The notes: generated by a model from the letters alone, not told the origin. DNA of 64,000 nucleotides from Allobosea sp. CS1GBMeth4 (GCF_900185715.1 NZ_FYAS01000022.1:1-64000), one strand, 5' to 3'; shown: positions 31,011-39,533, counted from the stretch's first letter. Program-made: numbers and translations.

Positions 31011-31107
31011 GTCATTCTCGGGCGAAGCGAAGCGCAGACCCGGGAATCTCTGGCAGGATGAGGCGCTTTTCCGTCATGAGATGCTCGGGTCAAGCCCGAG
31101 CATGACG
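31011..31107. repeat. GTCATTCTCGGG-type intergenic repeat, copy 2
   Basis: Begins GTCATTCTCGGGCGAAGCGA and ends GCTCGGGTCAAGCCCGAGCA-TGACGG. Same ends and inner CTCGGG/CCCGAG hairpin as 2477-2552 and 35509-35615. It fills most of the gap between pyk and pncB. Confidence 0.8.
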
Positions 31108-31181
31108 GACCACCCGCCATTCCCCTTCGCCTCGCCCTGCTCTACTGCTTGAGCCGTCCGCCTCCTGCCGCAGCGACGCCC

Positions 31182-32486
31182 ATGGCCCTGACCGACATCG
31201 CCACCCGCACCTACAACCACAGCTGGCGGCTCGACCCGATCATCCGCAGCCTGCTCGACACCGATTTCTACAAGCTGCTGATGCTGCAGATGATCAGGAG
31301 CTTCCATCCGGAGGTCGAGGTCACCTTCGGCCTGATCAACCGCTCGCGGCAGATCCGGCTCGCCGAGATCATCGAGGAGGCGGAGCTGCGCGCCCAGCTC
31401 GACCATGCCCGCGAGCTGCGCTTCACCAAGAAGGAGCTGATCTGGCTCGCCGGCAACAGCTTCTACGGCAAGACGCAGATGTTCACGCCGGACTTCATCG
31501 CCTGGCTCGCCGAGTTCCGCCTGCCCGAATACGAACTGCGCAAGGTCGACGGCCAGTATGAACTGACCTTCGCCGGCCCCTGGACCCATTCGATGATGTG
31601 GGAGATCCCGGCGCTCGCCATCGTCAACGAGTTGCGCTCGCGCCAGGCCCTGAAGGGCTGGGGCCGCTTCGCGCTCGACGTGCTCTACGCCCGCGCCAAG
31701 TCGAAGCTCTGGGACAAGGTCGAGCGGCTGAAGAAGCTGCCCGACCTGCGCATCTCCGATTTCGGCACGCGCCGCCGCCACGGCCATCTCTGGCAGCGCT
31801 GGTGCGTCGAGGCGCTGAAGGAGGGGCTGGGGCCGACCTTCACCGGCACCTCCAACGTCCTGCTCGCCATGGAGAACGATCTCGAGGCGATCGGCACCAA
31901 CGCCCATGAACTGCCGATGGTGCTCGCCGCCCTCGCCGACAATGACGAGGAGCTGAAGCGCGCGCCCTATCGCGTGCTCGACGAATGGCGCCAGGTCTAT
32001 GGCGGCAATCTCCTGATCGTGCTGCCCGACGCCTTCGGCACCACCGCCTTCCTGCGCGACGCGCCGGCCTGGCTCGCCGACTGGACCGGCTTTCGCCCCG
32101 ACAGCGCCCCGCCGATCGAGGCCGGCGAGCAGATCATCGCCTGGTGGCAATCGCAGGGCCGCGACCCGAAGGGCAAGCTGCTGATCTTCTCCGACGGCAT
32201 GGACATCGACTCGATCGAGGAGGCCTACCGCCATTTCCACGGCAGGGTCCGCACCGGCTTCGGCTGGGGCACCAACCTGACCAACGACTTCGTCGGCTGC
32301 TCGCCGGTCGGCACGCCCGATCTCGACCCGATCTCGCTGGTCTGCAAGGTCGTCAGCGCCAATGGCCGCCCGGCGGTGAAGCTCTCCGACAACCCCAACA
32401 AGGCGACGGGCGATCCAGCCGAGATCGCAAGGTATCTCAGGGTGTTCGGGGGCGCGGACCGGAAGGCGAAGGCGGTGAGGGTGTAA
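31182..32486 (+). CDS. pncB: nicotinate phosphoribosyltransferase
   Basis: A 434-residue enzyme that makes nicotinate mononucleotide from nicotinate and PRPP in NAD salvage. [15 protein letters not shown] is the family's N-terminal signature, [15 protein letters not shown] carries the auto-phosphorylated histidine region, [10 protein letters not shown] and [11 protein letters not shown] follow in the expected order. The ATG at 31182 is taken; a TTG 33 bases upstream is possible but weaker, and neither has a strong ribosome site. Confidence 0.95.
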   Translation: MALTDIATRTYNHSWRLDPIIRSLLDTDFYKLLMLQMIRSFHPEVEVTFGLINRSRQIRLAEIIEEAELRAQLDHARELRFTKKELIWLAGNSFYGKTQMFTPDFIAWLAEFRLPEYELRKVDGQYELTFAGPWTHSMMWEIPALAIVNELRSRQALKGWGRFALDVLYARAKSKLWDKVERLKKLPDLRISDFGTRRRHGHLWQRWCVEALKEGLGPTFTGTSNVLLAMENDLEAIGTNAHELPMVLAALADNDEELKRAPYRVLDEWRQVYGGNLLIVLPDAFGTTAFLRDAPAWLADWTGFRPDSAPPIEAGEQIIAWWQSQGRDPKGKLLIFSDGMDIDSIEEAYRHFHGRVRTGFGWGTNLTNDFVGCSPVGTPDLDPISLVCKVVSANGRPAVKLSDNPNKATGDPAEIARYLRVFGGADRKAKAVRV

Positions 32487-32538
32487 GGCGGGCTTTTTGC
32501 GCGGCTGCTTTCGACCCGTTGCGGACGAGGGTTATGCG

Positions 32539-33024
32539 TCACTTCGTGCGACGGCTTCGCCAGAACGCATGAATCGCCCAAATCACCAGCGCTCCGCAAA
32601 CGAGCGCTCCCAGCACATTGTAGGCGACGCCAAACCAAATCGATTGGTCTGGCTGCAGTGGCTCCCATCGCTTATAATACTTCCACTGCTTCAAGATCAG
32701 AATTCGAAATAAACTGTCTATACAGTTGACGGCATAGAGGAAACATAACCCTAAAATCCCAAGCCGCCTGCCGTAGACAAGAGCATCAGCGTACTTGTCA
32801 CTGTCCTTGAGTTTATGCATGAAAATAAGGGCGCCTAGTACCCAAATTTGAACGGACAACAGCGGGCCGAGGAACCACCACAGTCTGCCCATCAGGCCAA
32901 ACATGCTCGGATAGACAATTGCGTTGATCGCTAGGAGAGCGAGCAATAGGAGCCACGGATAAGCCTGCCCTGTGAACACCGCTTTTACGAGGCTGGGTTC
33001 AGCGGCCTTCTCGTCGTCAGGCAT
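32539..33024 (-). CDS. hypothetical four-helix membrane protein
   Basis: A 161-residue protein I do not recognise. It has about four hydrophobic segments: AYPWLLLLALLAINAIVYPS, WWFLGPLLSVQIWVLGALIF, RLGILGLCFLYAVNC and GVAYNVLGALVCGALVIWAI, with a charged N-terminus (MPDDEKAAEPSL). The ATG at 33024 has AGAGGG just upstream; a GTG at 33093 has none. Base composition is clearly more AT-rich than the neighbours, as is the next gene, which suggests a transferred segment. No neighbour hints at function. Confidence 0.6.
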   Translation of the reverse strand: MPDDEKAAEPSLVKAVFTGQAYPWLLLLALLAINAIVYPSMFGLMGRLWWFLGPLLSVQIWVLGALIFMHKLKDSDKYADALVYGRRLGILGLCFLYAVNCIDSLFRILILKQWKYYKRWEPLQPDQSIWFGVAYNVLGALVCGALVIWAIHAFWRSRRTK

Positions 33025-33148
33025 CCTACCCTCTTGGCCCTCTGGCCGATCGGTCGGAATTAAAGCACAATAAGCAGCCTCGATTGCAGACACCGCAACG
33101 TCCGCTCCCGACCCAGAGCTGGCACTGTCGGTGCCGGGGATATCGACT

Positions 33149-33535
33149 CTAGGCGGACCTTATATTGTCGGCAAAAGCGGTGCGGATGATTGGCATGATC
33201 GGGTGATCCGCTGGGAACCAATAGCGAGCTATGAACCGCACGAACATCGTGGGATCGGTGGGGGCGTTGACCTGTTCAAGCGTTGCAACCCCGTTGCGTA
33301 AAATTGCCTCAAGAGCGGCAGCGTCGAAAACATAAAGCGCTCCGCTATTGATGCAGCACTCTTGCGGCCCGATGGAGAGAGCATTGAGCCCGCAAGCCGC
33401 TGCGTGTGCGATGGCGTCCTCGACGTTTAACTGCAGCACCTGCGTAACCGTCTGCAGCGGCAGATAGCCGATAGCCTTGGTAGAGCCGACCAGCGTCAAG
33501 CTTTCCAGAACGGAAGAGGGAATGTCGGGCGTCAT
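33149..33535 (-). CDS. hypothetical protein
   Basis: A 128-residue protein of unknown family, mostly soluble, with two adjacent cysteines in IGPQECCINSGALYVFDAAA. Sequence suggests alternating helices and strands; a motif such as LGYLPLQTVTQVLQLNVEDA may be a helix-turn-helix-like or scaffold region, but this is weak. It is AT-richer than the surrounding genome, like the membrane-protein gene downstream, and the two share a strand with a 124-base gap. Confidence 0.5.
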   Translation of the reverse strand: MTPDIPSSVLESLTLVGSTKAIGYLPLQTVTQVLQLNVEDAIAHAAACGLNALSIGPQECCINSGALYVFDAAALEAILRNGVATLEQVNAPTDPTMFVRFIARYWFPADHPIMPIIRTAFADNIRSA

Positions 33536-33623
33536 CGCCCATAGCGTAGGCGGGGCGAGTTAATGCTCGCTCTCGACCCAAAGCGGACTTCCAGCTTCAG
33601 CGCAAACCAGCGGGCTCGCACGA

Positions 33624-34154
33624 CTAGGCAGGCACATATGTCAGCCTGATCACGCTCTCCCCGATGCGATCGCTGGCGATGAGGCGGAGTGGCGGCCTCG
33701 GTCCTGCGAAGAACGGCGTGCCGTGGCCGAGCACATGCGGGTGGAAGTAGAGCCGATACTCGTCGATGAGGCCAAGCTCGCTGACGCTTTGCGCCAGTCT
33801 CGGCCCGGACACCGTGATCTCGCCCGGCAAATCATCCTTCAGCCTGCGGATCGCCGTCGCCATATCGTCCGCGACGAGCGTCGCGTTGGGGCCGACCGAC
33901 GCCAGCGAGCGCGACACCACCCATTTCGGCAGGCGCCGCCACGCCGCCGCGAAGTCGCGATGATCCTGCGTCCATTCGGGCTGGTCCTCGTCCCAATAGC
34001 GCATGATCTCGTACATGCGGCGGCCGTAGACGCTGCCCGCCAGGCCCCTTACATGCTCGATCCAGTGGCGGAAGAGCACGGCGTCGGGCGCGAACGCCTC
34101 GTGGTCGACATAGCCGTCCAGGGACAGGTTCATTCCGAAGACGAGCTTGGCCAT
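33624..34154 (-). CDS. dihydrofolate reductase/RibD C-terminal family reductase
   Basis: A 176-residue protein with the RibD C-terminal (PF01872) fold: KLVFGMNLSLDGYVDHEAFA at the N-terminus, VYGRRMYEIMRYW, and ITVSGPRLAQSVSELGLIDE followed by FHPHVLGHGTPFF. It would bind NADPH; the substrate is unknown, and such stand-alone genes are not riboflavin enzymes by default. The ATG at 34154 has GGAGGAGG eight bases upstream, a strong ribosome site. It ends an accessory patch next to the RES toxin gene. Confidence 0.88.
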   Translation of the reverse strand: MAKLVFGMNLSLDGYVDHEAFAPDAVLFRHWIEHVRGLAGSVYGRRMYEIMRYWDEDQPEWTQDHRDFAAAWRRLPKWVVSRSLASVGPNATLVADDMATAIRRLKDDLPGEITVSGPRLAQSVSELGLIDEYRLYFHPHVLGHGTPFFAGPRPPLRLIASDRIGESVIRLTYVPA

Positions 34155-34211
34155 GCTGCAAAACCTCCTCCCCCAAGTCTTCAGCATAGCGTGAGCCGCG
34201 GCAACGCACGC

Positions 34212-34922
34212 CTACCCGATCCGGAACACCCGCCCCGTCCCGGCCTCGCGATAGAAATCCACCCGCTCGCCGTTCCAGTGATAATCGAGATGCCGGCCCT
34301 GGACCGGCTTGCTGGCGAGGTCCGGCCAGAACAGCCCGGCGCACTCCCCGCCCGGCCGGCGCACGCTCGGATAGACCACGCCGTCCGATTGGGCGGCGCG
34401 CAGCCTCGCCCCGAGCGCCTGGCTCGCCGCATAGTCGTCCGGAGACAAAAACGCGCTCTCCCCAGCCCGCTCGCCGCGCAGATCGTGCAGGGCGGCGTCG
34501 ATCGACAGCACCAGCTCGCGGAACTGCGAGGTCCAGCCCGGCGGCTCCCTGGTGCGCGCCATGAAGCGGCCATGGTGATGGATGGTCTCGAACAGCGCCG
34601 TCTCGAAGCTCTCGCCGGCATAGAGCACGCCATAGGAGCCGTCGCTGAAGCGGCTCGGCCGGTCGCGGCTGACATGGGTGAACGGCGCCATCAGCCAGCT
34701 CGCGCCCGGGCCGGAGACACGGCGGGACGGCGGCACCAGGTCGAGATTGCCGATCGTCTCCATCACGCGCGGATTGGTCTTCATCTCCGCCAGGATCAGC
34801 AGCGGCCAGTCGGCCGGGCCGGCGATGTCCTCGAACAGGTCGATCGGCGGAAAGGCGCTGCGGATGATGCGGACCGCGCCGGGCCACGCGACAGCTGCGA
34901 CTGGATAGTCTTCGGCCTTCAC
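34212..34922 (-). CDS. RES-domain NAD+-degrading toxin
   Basis: A 236-residue RES-family protein. WPGAVRIIRSAFPPIDLFED at the start, then FTHVSRDRPSRFSDGSYGVLYAGESFETALFET, which contains the R-x-S/Y-E triad region of RES toxins, and VVYPSVRRPGGECAGLFW. Characterised members degrade NAD+ by phosphorolysis or hydrolysis and are neutralised by a Xre/MbcA-type antitoxin, here encoded upstream. It begins at a GTG (34922). Unusually, 112 bases containing a palindromic repeat separate it from the antitoxin gene. Confidence 0.88.
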   Translation of the reverse strand: MKAEDYPVAAVAWPGAVRIIRSAFPPIDLFEDIAGPADWPLLILAEMKTNPRVMETIGNLDLVPPSRRVSGPGASWLMAPFTHVSRDRPSRFSDGSYGVLYAGESFETALFETIHHHGRFMARTREPPGWTSQFRELVLSIDAALHDLRGERAGESAFLSPDDYAASQALGARLRAAQSDGVVYPSVRRPGGECAGLFWPDLASKPVQGRHLDYHWNGERVDFYREAGTGRVFRIG

Positions 34923-34987
34923 CGGCGCGCTTTCCGCTCGACCGGAATCGGTCGAACGATCAGAATTCGCGCCAGCCTATAGTGCTG

Positions 34988-35036
34988 GAGCATGTTCTGA
35001 TCGCAAAAGTGGGGTCCACTTTTGCGGAACATGCTC
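34988..35036. repeat. GAGCATGTTC-type palindromic repeat within the Xre–RES operon
   Basis: Outer arms GAGCATGTTC (34988-34997) and GAACATGCTC (35027-35036) are perfect, and inner arms CGCAAAAGTGG (35002-35012) and CCACTTTTGCG (35016-35026) are perfect, giving 21 base pairs with a four-base bulge and a three-base loop. The minus-strand end TGAGCATG supplies the stop codon of the antitoxin gene. The same element is at 58373-58421 and, degenerate, at 6398-6448. Confidence 0.85.
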
Positions 35037-35445
35037 AAAGCCCGCGCTCCGCGTCGAGATAGCGCCGAACCCGCATCAGGTCGGTGAGCTCGCCGCCGAG
35101 CATGACCTCCAGCGCCGATCTGCCGCCGAAGGCCTCGTTGCCCGCCTTGATCCAGGCATAGCCGCGCTGCGGCTCGCGGAAGATCAGGCGCAGCGCCTTG
35201 TGGATGCCCATCAGGTTGGAGAGCCGCGCTTTGGCGTCGCGGTCGATCCGGCCGATCTCGCCCGCCTTCCAGCGCCGATAGCTGCGCACTGGCTGATCGA
35301 GCAGCACGGCTGCTTCCTCGTCGGTGAGGCCCCAGAGCCGGAACAGGTTCACCGCCGCCCGGAACATCGCCGCGGCCTCGGCCTCGGTGATCGCGGCCGG
35401 CGCAAAGGCATTCGGGACAGTCGGAACCGGCGAGAGCTGGCTCAT
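35035..35445 (-). CDS. Xre/MbcA/ParS-type antitoxin (DUF2384)
   Basis: A 136-residue antitoxin partner of the RES toxin. An N-terminal Xre-like helix-turn-helix (LWGLTDEEAAVLLDQPVRSYRRWKAG, residues about 40-65) is followed by the MbcA/ParS toxin-binding domain: LMGIHKALRLIF, RGYAWIKAGNEAFGGRSALEVMLGG and DLMRVRRYLDAERGL at the C-terminus. The stop codon lies inside a palindromic repeat, so the last residues may have been replaced. The ATG at 35445 has GGAG upstream; an earlier frame start at 35505 has no support. Confidence 0.88.
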   Translation of the reverse strand: MSQLSPVPTVPNAFAPAAITEAEAAAMFRAAVNLFRLWGLTDEEAAVLLDQPVRSYRRWKAGEIGRIDRDAKARLSNLMGIHKALRLIFREPQRGYAWIKAGNEAFGGRSALEVMLGGELTDLMRVRRYLDAERGL

Positions 35446-35508
35446 CGGGCAATCTCCATTTGGCAGAAGATAGGTAAAATACTGCCAAATGGCAATAGAG
35501 CGCATGCC

Positions 35509-35615
35509 GTCATTCTCGGGCGGAGCGAAGCGCAGACCCGAGGAAATCAGGACGAGAAAGTGCCGAACGGAGTTTCATCCGGCCAGAGATGCCCGGCTCA
35601 AGCCCGAGCATGACG
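35509..35615. repeat. GTCATTCTCGGG-type intergenic repeat, copy 3
   Basis: Begins GTCATTCTCGGGCGGAGCGA and ends GCTCAAGCCCGAGCATGACG. The centre (about 35540-35580) differs from the other copies. It lies between the antitoxin start and the converging end of the TPR gene, near the antitoxin promoter region. Confidence 0.78.
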
Positions 35616-35626
35616 CGCAAGGCTAC

Positions 35627-36271
35627 TCACGCGTCGCGGCCGTCGACCTCGAGCTTGAGCGATTCGACCGCGTCCTTGACCGCCTCCAATTGCGGATAGA
35701 CCTCGAGCGCCCGCCGATAGGCGACCATGGCGCGCTTGTCGTCGCCTTGCTGGCGCAGGATCGTGCCGAGCCCCATCATCGCGCCGTAATGGCGCGGCTC
35801 GCGCTTCAGCGTCTCGGCGATGTCGAGCATCGAGCGAATCGGGTCGCCCGCGACGAAGAGGGCATTGGCCCGCTGATTCCAGCCCTCGGCCCAGTCCGGC
35901 TCCAGCGCGATGACCCGGTCGAGCAATTCGATCGCCAGGGGCAGTTCGCGCGCCTTCAGCGCATCCTGCGCGCGGGTCATCAGCAGGTCTGCCGTATCCG
36001 AGCCGGAACGGGCCCAGCGCCGCTGGATCAGGCTGGCGATGCCTTTCGCCTCGTCGGGCGTCTTCGCCGCCGCGAGCCGCTCGAACAGGCGATCGAGCGT
36101 GGCGGCCGGGCCGCGCGGCGCCGGCGTCTCGGGCAGGTTCGGCTTGTCGTCATGGTCGGCATGCGGCACCGCGCCGTCGCGCAGCGGCGCCTCCTGGGCG
36201 CGCGCTTCCGGCACGGCCGCCAGGAGCAGCCCCGGAATCAGCGCGGAGAGGACAAGACGTGAGAGCCGCAT
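35627..36271 (-). CDS. secreted tetratricopeptide-repeat protein
   Basis: A 214-residue protein with a signal peptide cleaved after ARA (residue about 25), an acidic linker, then at least three TPR-like units: LLMTRAQDALKARELPLAIELLDRVIALEPDWAEGWNQRANALFVAGD, SMLDIAETLKREPRHYGAMMGLGTILRQQGD and KRAMVAYRRALEVYPQL. TPRs mediate protein contacts; the partner is unknown. The arrangement with rpmJ just upstream on the same strand is common in Hyphomicrobiales. Confidence 0.85.
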   Translation of the reverse strand: MRLSRLVLSALIPGLLLAAVPEARAQEAPLRDGAVPHADHDDKPNLPETPAPRGPAATLDRLFERLAAAKTPDEAKGIASLIQRRWARSGSDTADLLMTRAQDALKARELPLAIELLDRVIALEPDWAEGWNQRANALFVAGDPIRSMLDIAETLKREPRHYGAMMGLGTILRQQGDDKRAMVAYRRALEVYPQLEAVKDAVESLKLEVDGRDA

Positions 36272-36351
36272 ACCCTCAAAGTGGGGCCGATGCCGGCCCG
36301 CGTCAATTCACGGCCTGGCGAGATCGCCCGAGGCAGGGCCGCAGACATGCC

Positions 36352-36383
36352 AAAAAAGCGGGCCGCACAGCGTGCAGCCCGCT
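36352..36383 (-). terminator. intrinsic terminator of rpmJ
   Basis: On the minus strand AGCGGGC pairs with GCCCGCT (plus 36377-36383 and 36357-36363), with further inner GCA/TGC pairing, followed by six T (plus-strand A-run 36352-36357). It lies 50 bases after the rpmJ stop, making rpmJ a single-gene transcript. Confidence 0.85.
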
Positions 36384-36433
36384 CTTCGATCTCGACAGGG
36401 ACGCTTGCCGCGCGGCGACGGCCGCGCGCAGCC

Positions 36434-36559
36434 TCAGCCCTGGCGCGCCTTGAAGCGCTTCTGGACCTTGTTGATGATGTAGACGCGGCCCTTGCGGCGC
36501 ACGAGCTGGTTGTCGCGATGGCGCGCGCGCAGCGACTTCAGCGAATTGCGGATCTTCAT
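36434..36559 (-). CDS. rpmJ: 50S ribosomal protein L36
   Basis: A 41-residue protein, [20 protein letters not shown] then [21 protein letters not shown]. It lacks the four zinc-binding cysteines and is thus the C-minus, YkgO-type L36 that is the standard form in many alphaproteobacteria. It binds 23S rRNA in the large subunit. A promoter with TTGCCA and TATACA elements about 120-145 bases upstream and a terminator downstream make it a self-contained unit. Confidence 0.95.
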   Translation of the reverse strand: MKIRNSLKSLRARHRDNQLVRRKGRVYIINKVQKRFKARQG

Positions 36560-36676
36560 CGTCCGAACTCCCATCGGCCCGTCTCTCGGCGGAACCGGTC
36601 AAAAAACCAAAGGCGACGCGAACCGGAGGCCGGCCCTCATCGAACAAACGACATGCGCGCCTGATGCGATGGCGGC

Positions 36677-36704
36677 TGTATAAGGATTTCACGCCGAATG
36701 GCAA
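36677..36704 (-). promoter_or_regulatory. putative rpmJ promoter
   Basis: On the minus strand TTGCCA (36704-36699) and TATACA (36682-36677) are separated by 16 bases. This is the best sigma-70-like pair in the 275-base gap between rpmJ and the DUF533 gene and would give a leader of about 110 bases before rpmJ. Confidence 0.45.
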
Positions 36705-36834
36705 GGCCCTGGCGCATATTTCCACGCCCTGGCCGGCTCGTCATGCTCCCGTCGCAATCGCATGGCCGCCCTAGCGACGCAGCCGGCGCATGCCTAGATT
36801 GCAGGCGCGGCAGGCCTAGCCAGGAGTTCCCTCG

Positions 36835-37725
36835 ATGTTCAACGCCAAGTCCCTCCTCGACGCCCTCGTCAATGCGGGCAGCCAGATCGGCGCCCAGGGG
36901 GGCCAGAGCGGCGGCCTTGGCGGCATCCTGGGCAATCTCGCCGAGCAGGCCCGGCAGGCGGGCGGCTCCGGCGGGCTCGCGGGCATGGCCGGCCAGATCC
37001 TCGGCCAGGCGACGCAGGGTGTGCAGGACGCGGCGCGCAACACCGGCGTCCAGCAGGGCGCGACCGACATCGTCGGGCAGCTTTCCGGCGGCAGGACGCC
37101 CGAACAGCTGCTCGAACAGGCCAGGGGCATGCTCGGCAACAACCAGCTCGCTGCCGGCGCCGTGCTCGGCGGCCTCGGCGCGCTGATCTTCGGCACCTCG
37201 GCCGGGCGTTCGCTCGCCGGCTCGGCGGCCAGGATCGGCGGCCTCGCCCTGATCGGCGGGCTCGCCTACAAGGCCTATCAGAACTATCAGGCCGGCAAGC
37301 CGCTGCTCGGCGCCGACCAGGCCGCGCTGCCTGCCCCGAGCGGCTCCGGCTTCGAGCCGGAGGCGGCGCGGAACGAGCACGCACTGCTCTTCATCCGGGC
37401 CATGATCGCGGCTTCGGCCTCCGACGGCCATATCGACGATGCCGAGCGCAACGCCATCCTCGGCGGCCTGAACGAGGCCGGCCTCGATGCCGAAGCCGGC
37501 CAATGGCTCGCCAACGAGCTGGCGAACCCGGCCAGCGTCGATGCGCTGGTCGAAGGCGCCGAGAGCCCGGAGCTCGCCGCGCAGATCTATACGGCCGCCC
37601 GCATCGCCATCAATCCGGACACCCCGGCCGAGAAGGACTTCCTCGCCGGCCTCGCCGGCTCGCTCGGCCTCGATGCCGAGCTGGTCGCGAACATCGACGC
37701 CGCCGCCAGCGCCGCGAAGGTGTAA
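36835..37725 (+). CDS. DUF533/TerB-like inner-membrane-associated protein
   Basis: A 296-residue protein of the DUF533 (YebE-like) family. The N-terminal 100 residues are Gly/Gln-rich (GSQIGAQGGQSGGLGGILGN); a hydrophobic segment LAAGAVLGGLGALIFGTSAG and another GLALIGGLAYKAYQNYQ follow; the C-terminal TerB-like helical domain holds MIAASASDGHIDDAERNAIL with its paired acidic residues, then a repeated helix set ending in LVANIDAAASAAKV. TerB domains bind metal through such acidic residues. Function in this family is unknown. The ATG at 36835 has AGGAG at eight bases. Confidence 0.88.
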   Translation: MFNAKSLLDALVNAGSQIGAQGGQSGGLGGILGNLAEQARQAGGSGGLAGMAGQILGQATQGVQDAARNTGVQQGATDIVGQLSGGRTPEQLLEQARGMLGNNQLAAGAVLGGLGALIFGTSAGRSLAGSAARIGGLALIGGLAYKAYQNYQAGKPLLGADQAALPAPSGSGFEPEAARNEHALLFIRAMIAASASDGHIDDAERNAILGGLNEAGLDAEAGQWLANELANPASVDALVEGAESPELAAQIYTAARIAINPDTPAEKDFLAGLAGSLGLDAELVANIDAAASAAKV

Positions 37726-37743
37726 CGAGAACGAGAGTGGCGA

Positions 37744-38076
37744 TCAGGGCGCGCGCTCGACGCCCTGATCGTCCTCGAAGACCGGCCGGAAGAAGCTGCG
37801 CTCATAGCTGACGATGAAGCGGTGCTTCTCGTTCTCCGCCACCACGGCGAGGCATTCGGCGTCCTTGAGCGAGGCCTCGCGATAGGCCTCGTAGTCCGCG
37901 AGCGACGGAAAGCTGAACATCGCCAGCGCAATGTTGGAGGCGCCCTCCGACGGCATGAAATAGCCGTGATGCCTGCCGCCGAACCGCTCGACCAGCCGGA
38001 TCCAGGCCTTGCCATAGGCTTCGAAAGCCGGGAGCTGGTAGGGGTCGACGACGTAGCGCAGATGGCAGGTGATCAT
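37744..38076 (-). CDS. NIPSNAP family protein
   Basis: A 110-residue ferredoxin-like alpha/beta-barrel protein: MITCHLRYVVDPYQLPAFEA, HHGYFMPSEGASNIALAMFS and SLADYEAYREASLKD are typical of bacterial NIPSNAP proteins, whose role is not settled. It starts two bases after the aminotransferase stop (TGA-GC-ATG), so translation is coupled. A longer upstream frame exists but is the out-of-frame shadow of the aminotransferase gene. Confidence 0.88.
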   Translation of the reverse strand: MITCHLRYVVDPYQLPAFEAYGKAWIRLVERFGGRHHGYFMPSEGASNIALAMFSFPSLADYEAYREASLKDAECLAVVAENEKHRFIVSYERSFFRPVFEDDQGVERAP

Positions 38077-38078
38077 GC

Positions 38079-39263
38079 TCAGGCTGCCTTCGCGCTCTTG
38101 AGGAACTCGCCCATCCGCCCCAGCGCCCGCTCGATATTCTCCAGCGAATTGGCGTAGGAGAGCCGGATATAGCCCTCGCCATGCACGCCGAAATCCGGGC
38201 CGCCGATCGTGGCGACTCCGGTCTCCTCCAGCAGGGCCGAAGCCAGCTTCTTCGCTTTCCAGCCGGTCTTCGACACGTTCGGGAAGGCGTAGAACGCCCC
38301 CTTCGGCGTGGCGCAGGAGACGTTCGGCAGGGCGTTCAGGCCCGCGACCACGGCCTTCCGGCGCCGGTCGAACTCGGCGACCATGGCATGGACCGCGTCC
38401 TGCGGGCCTGTCAGCGCCGCGAGCCCCGCCCATTGCGCCGGCGCGTTGACGCAGGAATGCGAGTTGACCGCGAGCTTGCGTGCGTTGTCGTAGAGCGGCT
38501 TCGGCCAGACCGAGAAGCCCAGGCGCCAGCCGGTCATCGCATAGGTCTTCGACCAGCCGTTGAGCAGGATCAGCCGGTCGCGGATCTCGGGATAGCTCAG
38601 CAGGCAGACATGGCTTTCGCCGTCATAGAGCATCTGGTCGTAGATCTCGTCCGACATCACCGCGACGTCGGGGAAGCGGGCGAGGCCGGCGACCAGCTTG
38701 TCGACCTCGGCTTTCGGCGTGACGCCGCCGGTCGGATTCGCCGGCGAGTTGACGATGAGCAGCCTCGTCTTCGGCGTGATCAGCGCGAGCGTCTCCTCCG
38801 CCGAGAAGGCGAAGCCGTTCTCCTCGCGGATCGGCACCGGCACGGGCGTCGCGCCGGTGAACTCGATCATCGAGCGGTAGATCGGGAAGCCGGGATCGGG
38901 ATAGAGGATTTCGGCGCCGGGCTCGCCGAACATCAGGATCGCCATGAACATGGTGACCTTGCCGCCCGGCACGATCATCACCTCCTCCGGCGAGACCTCG
39001 ACCTGGAAGCGCTTGTGCAGATCGGCCGCCACCGCCTCGCGCAGGGGCAGGATGCCGTTCGCCGGGGTGTAGCCGTGATGGCCGTCGCGCAGCGCCTTTA
39101 CCGCCGCCTCGACGATATGCCCCGGCGTCGGAAAGTCCGGCTGGCCGATGCCGAGGTTGATGATGTCCTTGCCCTGGCGCTGCAATTCGGTCGCGCGGGC
39201 GAGCACCGCGAAGGCGTTCTCTTCGCCGATGCGCGAGAAGGCGGGGACGACGTGCAGCGTCAT
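38079..39263 (-). CDS. PLP-dependent class I/II aminotransferase
   Basis: A 394-residue fold-type I aminotransferase. The PLP lysine is in LNGWSKTYAMTGWRLGF near residue 233; NSPANPTGGVTPKAEVD, AVMSDEIYDQMLYDG and the C-terminal RLSYANSLENIERAL supply the other cofactor and carboxylate contacts. The similarity is to aspartate/aromatic aminotransferases of the AspC/DapL side, but the amino acid specificity cannot be read from sequence. The ATG at 39263 has GAGGAAA at about seven bases. The coupled NIPSNAP gene follows. Confidence 0.92.
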   Translation of the reverse strand: MTLHVVPAFSRIGEENAFAVLARATELQRQGKDIINLGIGQPDFPTPGHIVEAAVKALRDGHHGYTPANGILPLREAVAADLHKRFQVEVSPEEVMIVPGGKVTMFMAILMFGEPGAEILYPDPGFPIYRSMIEFTGATPVPVPIREENGFAFSAEETLALITPKTRLLIVNSPANPTGGVTPKAEVDKLVAGLARFPDVAVMSDEIYDQMLYDGESHVCLLSYPEIRDRLILLNGWSKTYAMTGWRLGFSVWPKPLYDNARKLAVNSHSCVNAPAQWAGLAALTGPQDAVHAMVAEFDRRRKAVVAGLNALPNVSCATPKGAFYAFPNVSKTGWKAKKLASALLEETGVATIGGPDFGVHGEGYIRLSYANSLENIERALGRMGEFLKSAKAA

Positions 39264-39460
39264 GGCAGTTTCCTCTTCGCTCGCGGCCGGTCTGCGCGCC
39301 GCCGCCTTGCTCGCCCTGTCTTGGCCGCAAAGCCGGGGCTCGCGCAAGCGCTCCGTCTGCGTCCCGCTCGGGACGGGGGCGCATTTGGACACTTGCAAAC
39401 TGCGCCGCAGCGACCTTTGCTGACACCGGCACCGACCAGATGATTGGCAGGGCGCCATAA

Positions 39461-39485
39461 GCTGCTGTATGCAGAATACAACAGC
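39461..39485. promoter_or_regulatory. 25-bp operator-like palindrome upstream of the dehydratase
   Basis: GCTGCTGTAT-GCAGA-ATACAACAGC has 10-base arms with a single mismatch around five central bases. It is 116 bases before the dehydratase start. The TGTAT-N5-ATACA core is the kind of site bound by dimeric GntR- or IclR-type regulators; which protein binds is unknown. Confidence 0.55.
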
Positions 39486-39533
39486 GGCGGCAAGTTGTTT
39501 TGCCGCCCTGTCGGCAGCCGGCTTGCCGGCCGC

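Noticed and set aside
31149-32486. Longer TTG start for pncB
   Set aside because: The added residues are low-complexity and not part of the family's N-terminus; the ATG at 31182 fits better.
32539-35615. Prophage or integrative element around the accessory patch
   Set aside because: No integrase, transposase, phage gene, tRNA end or direct repeats that would mark attachment sites were seen.
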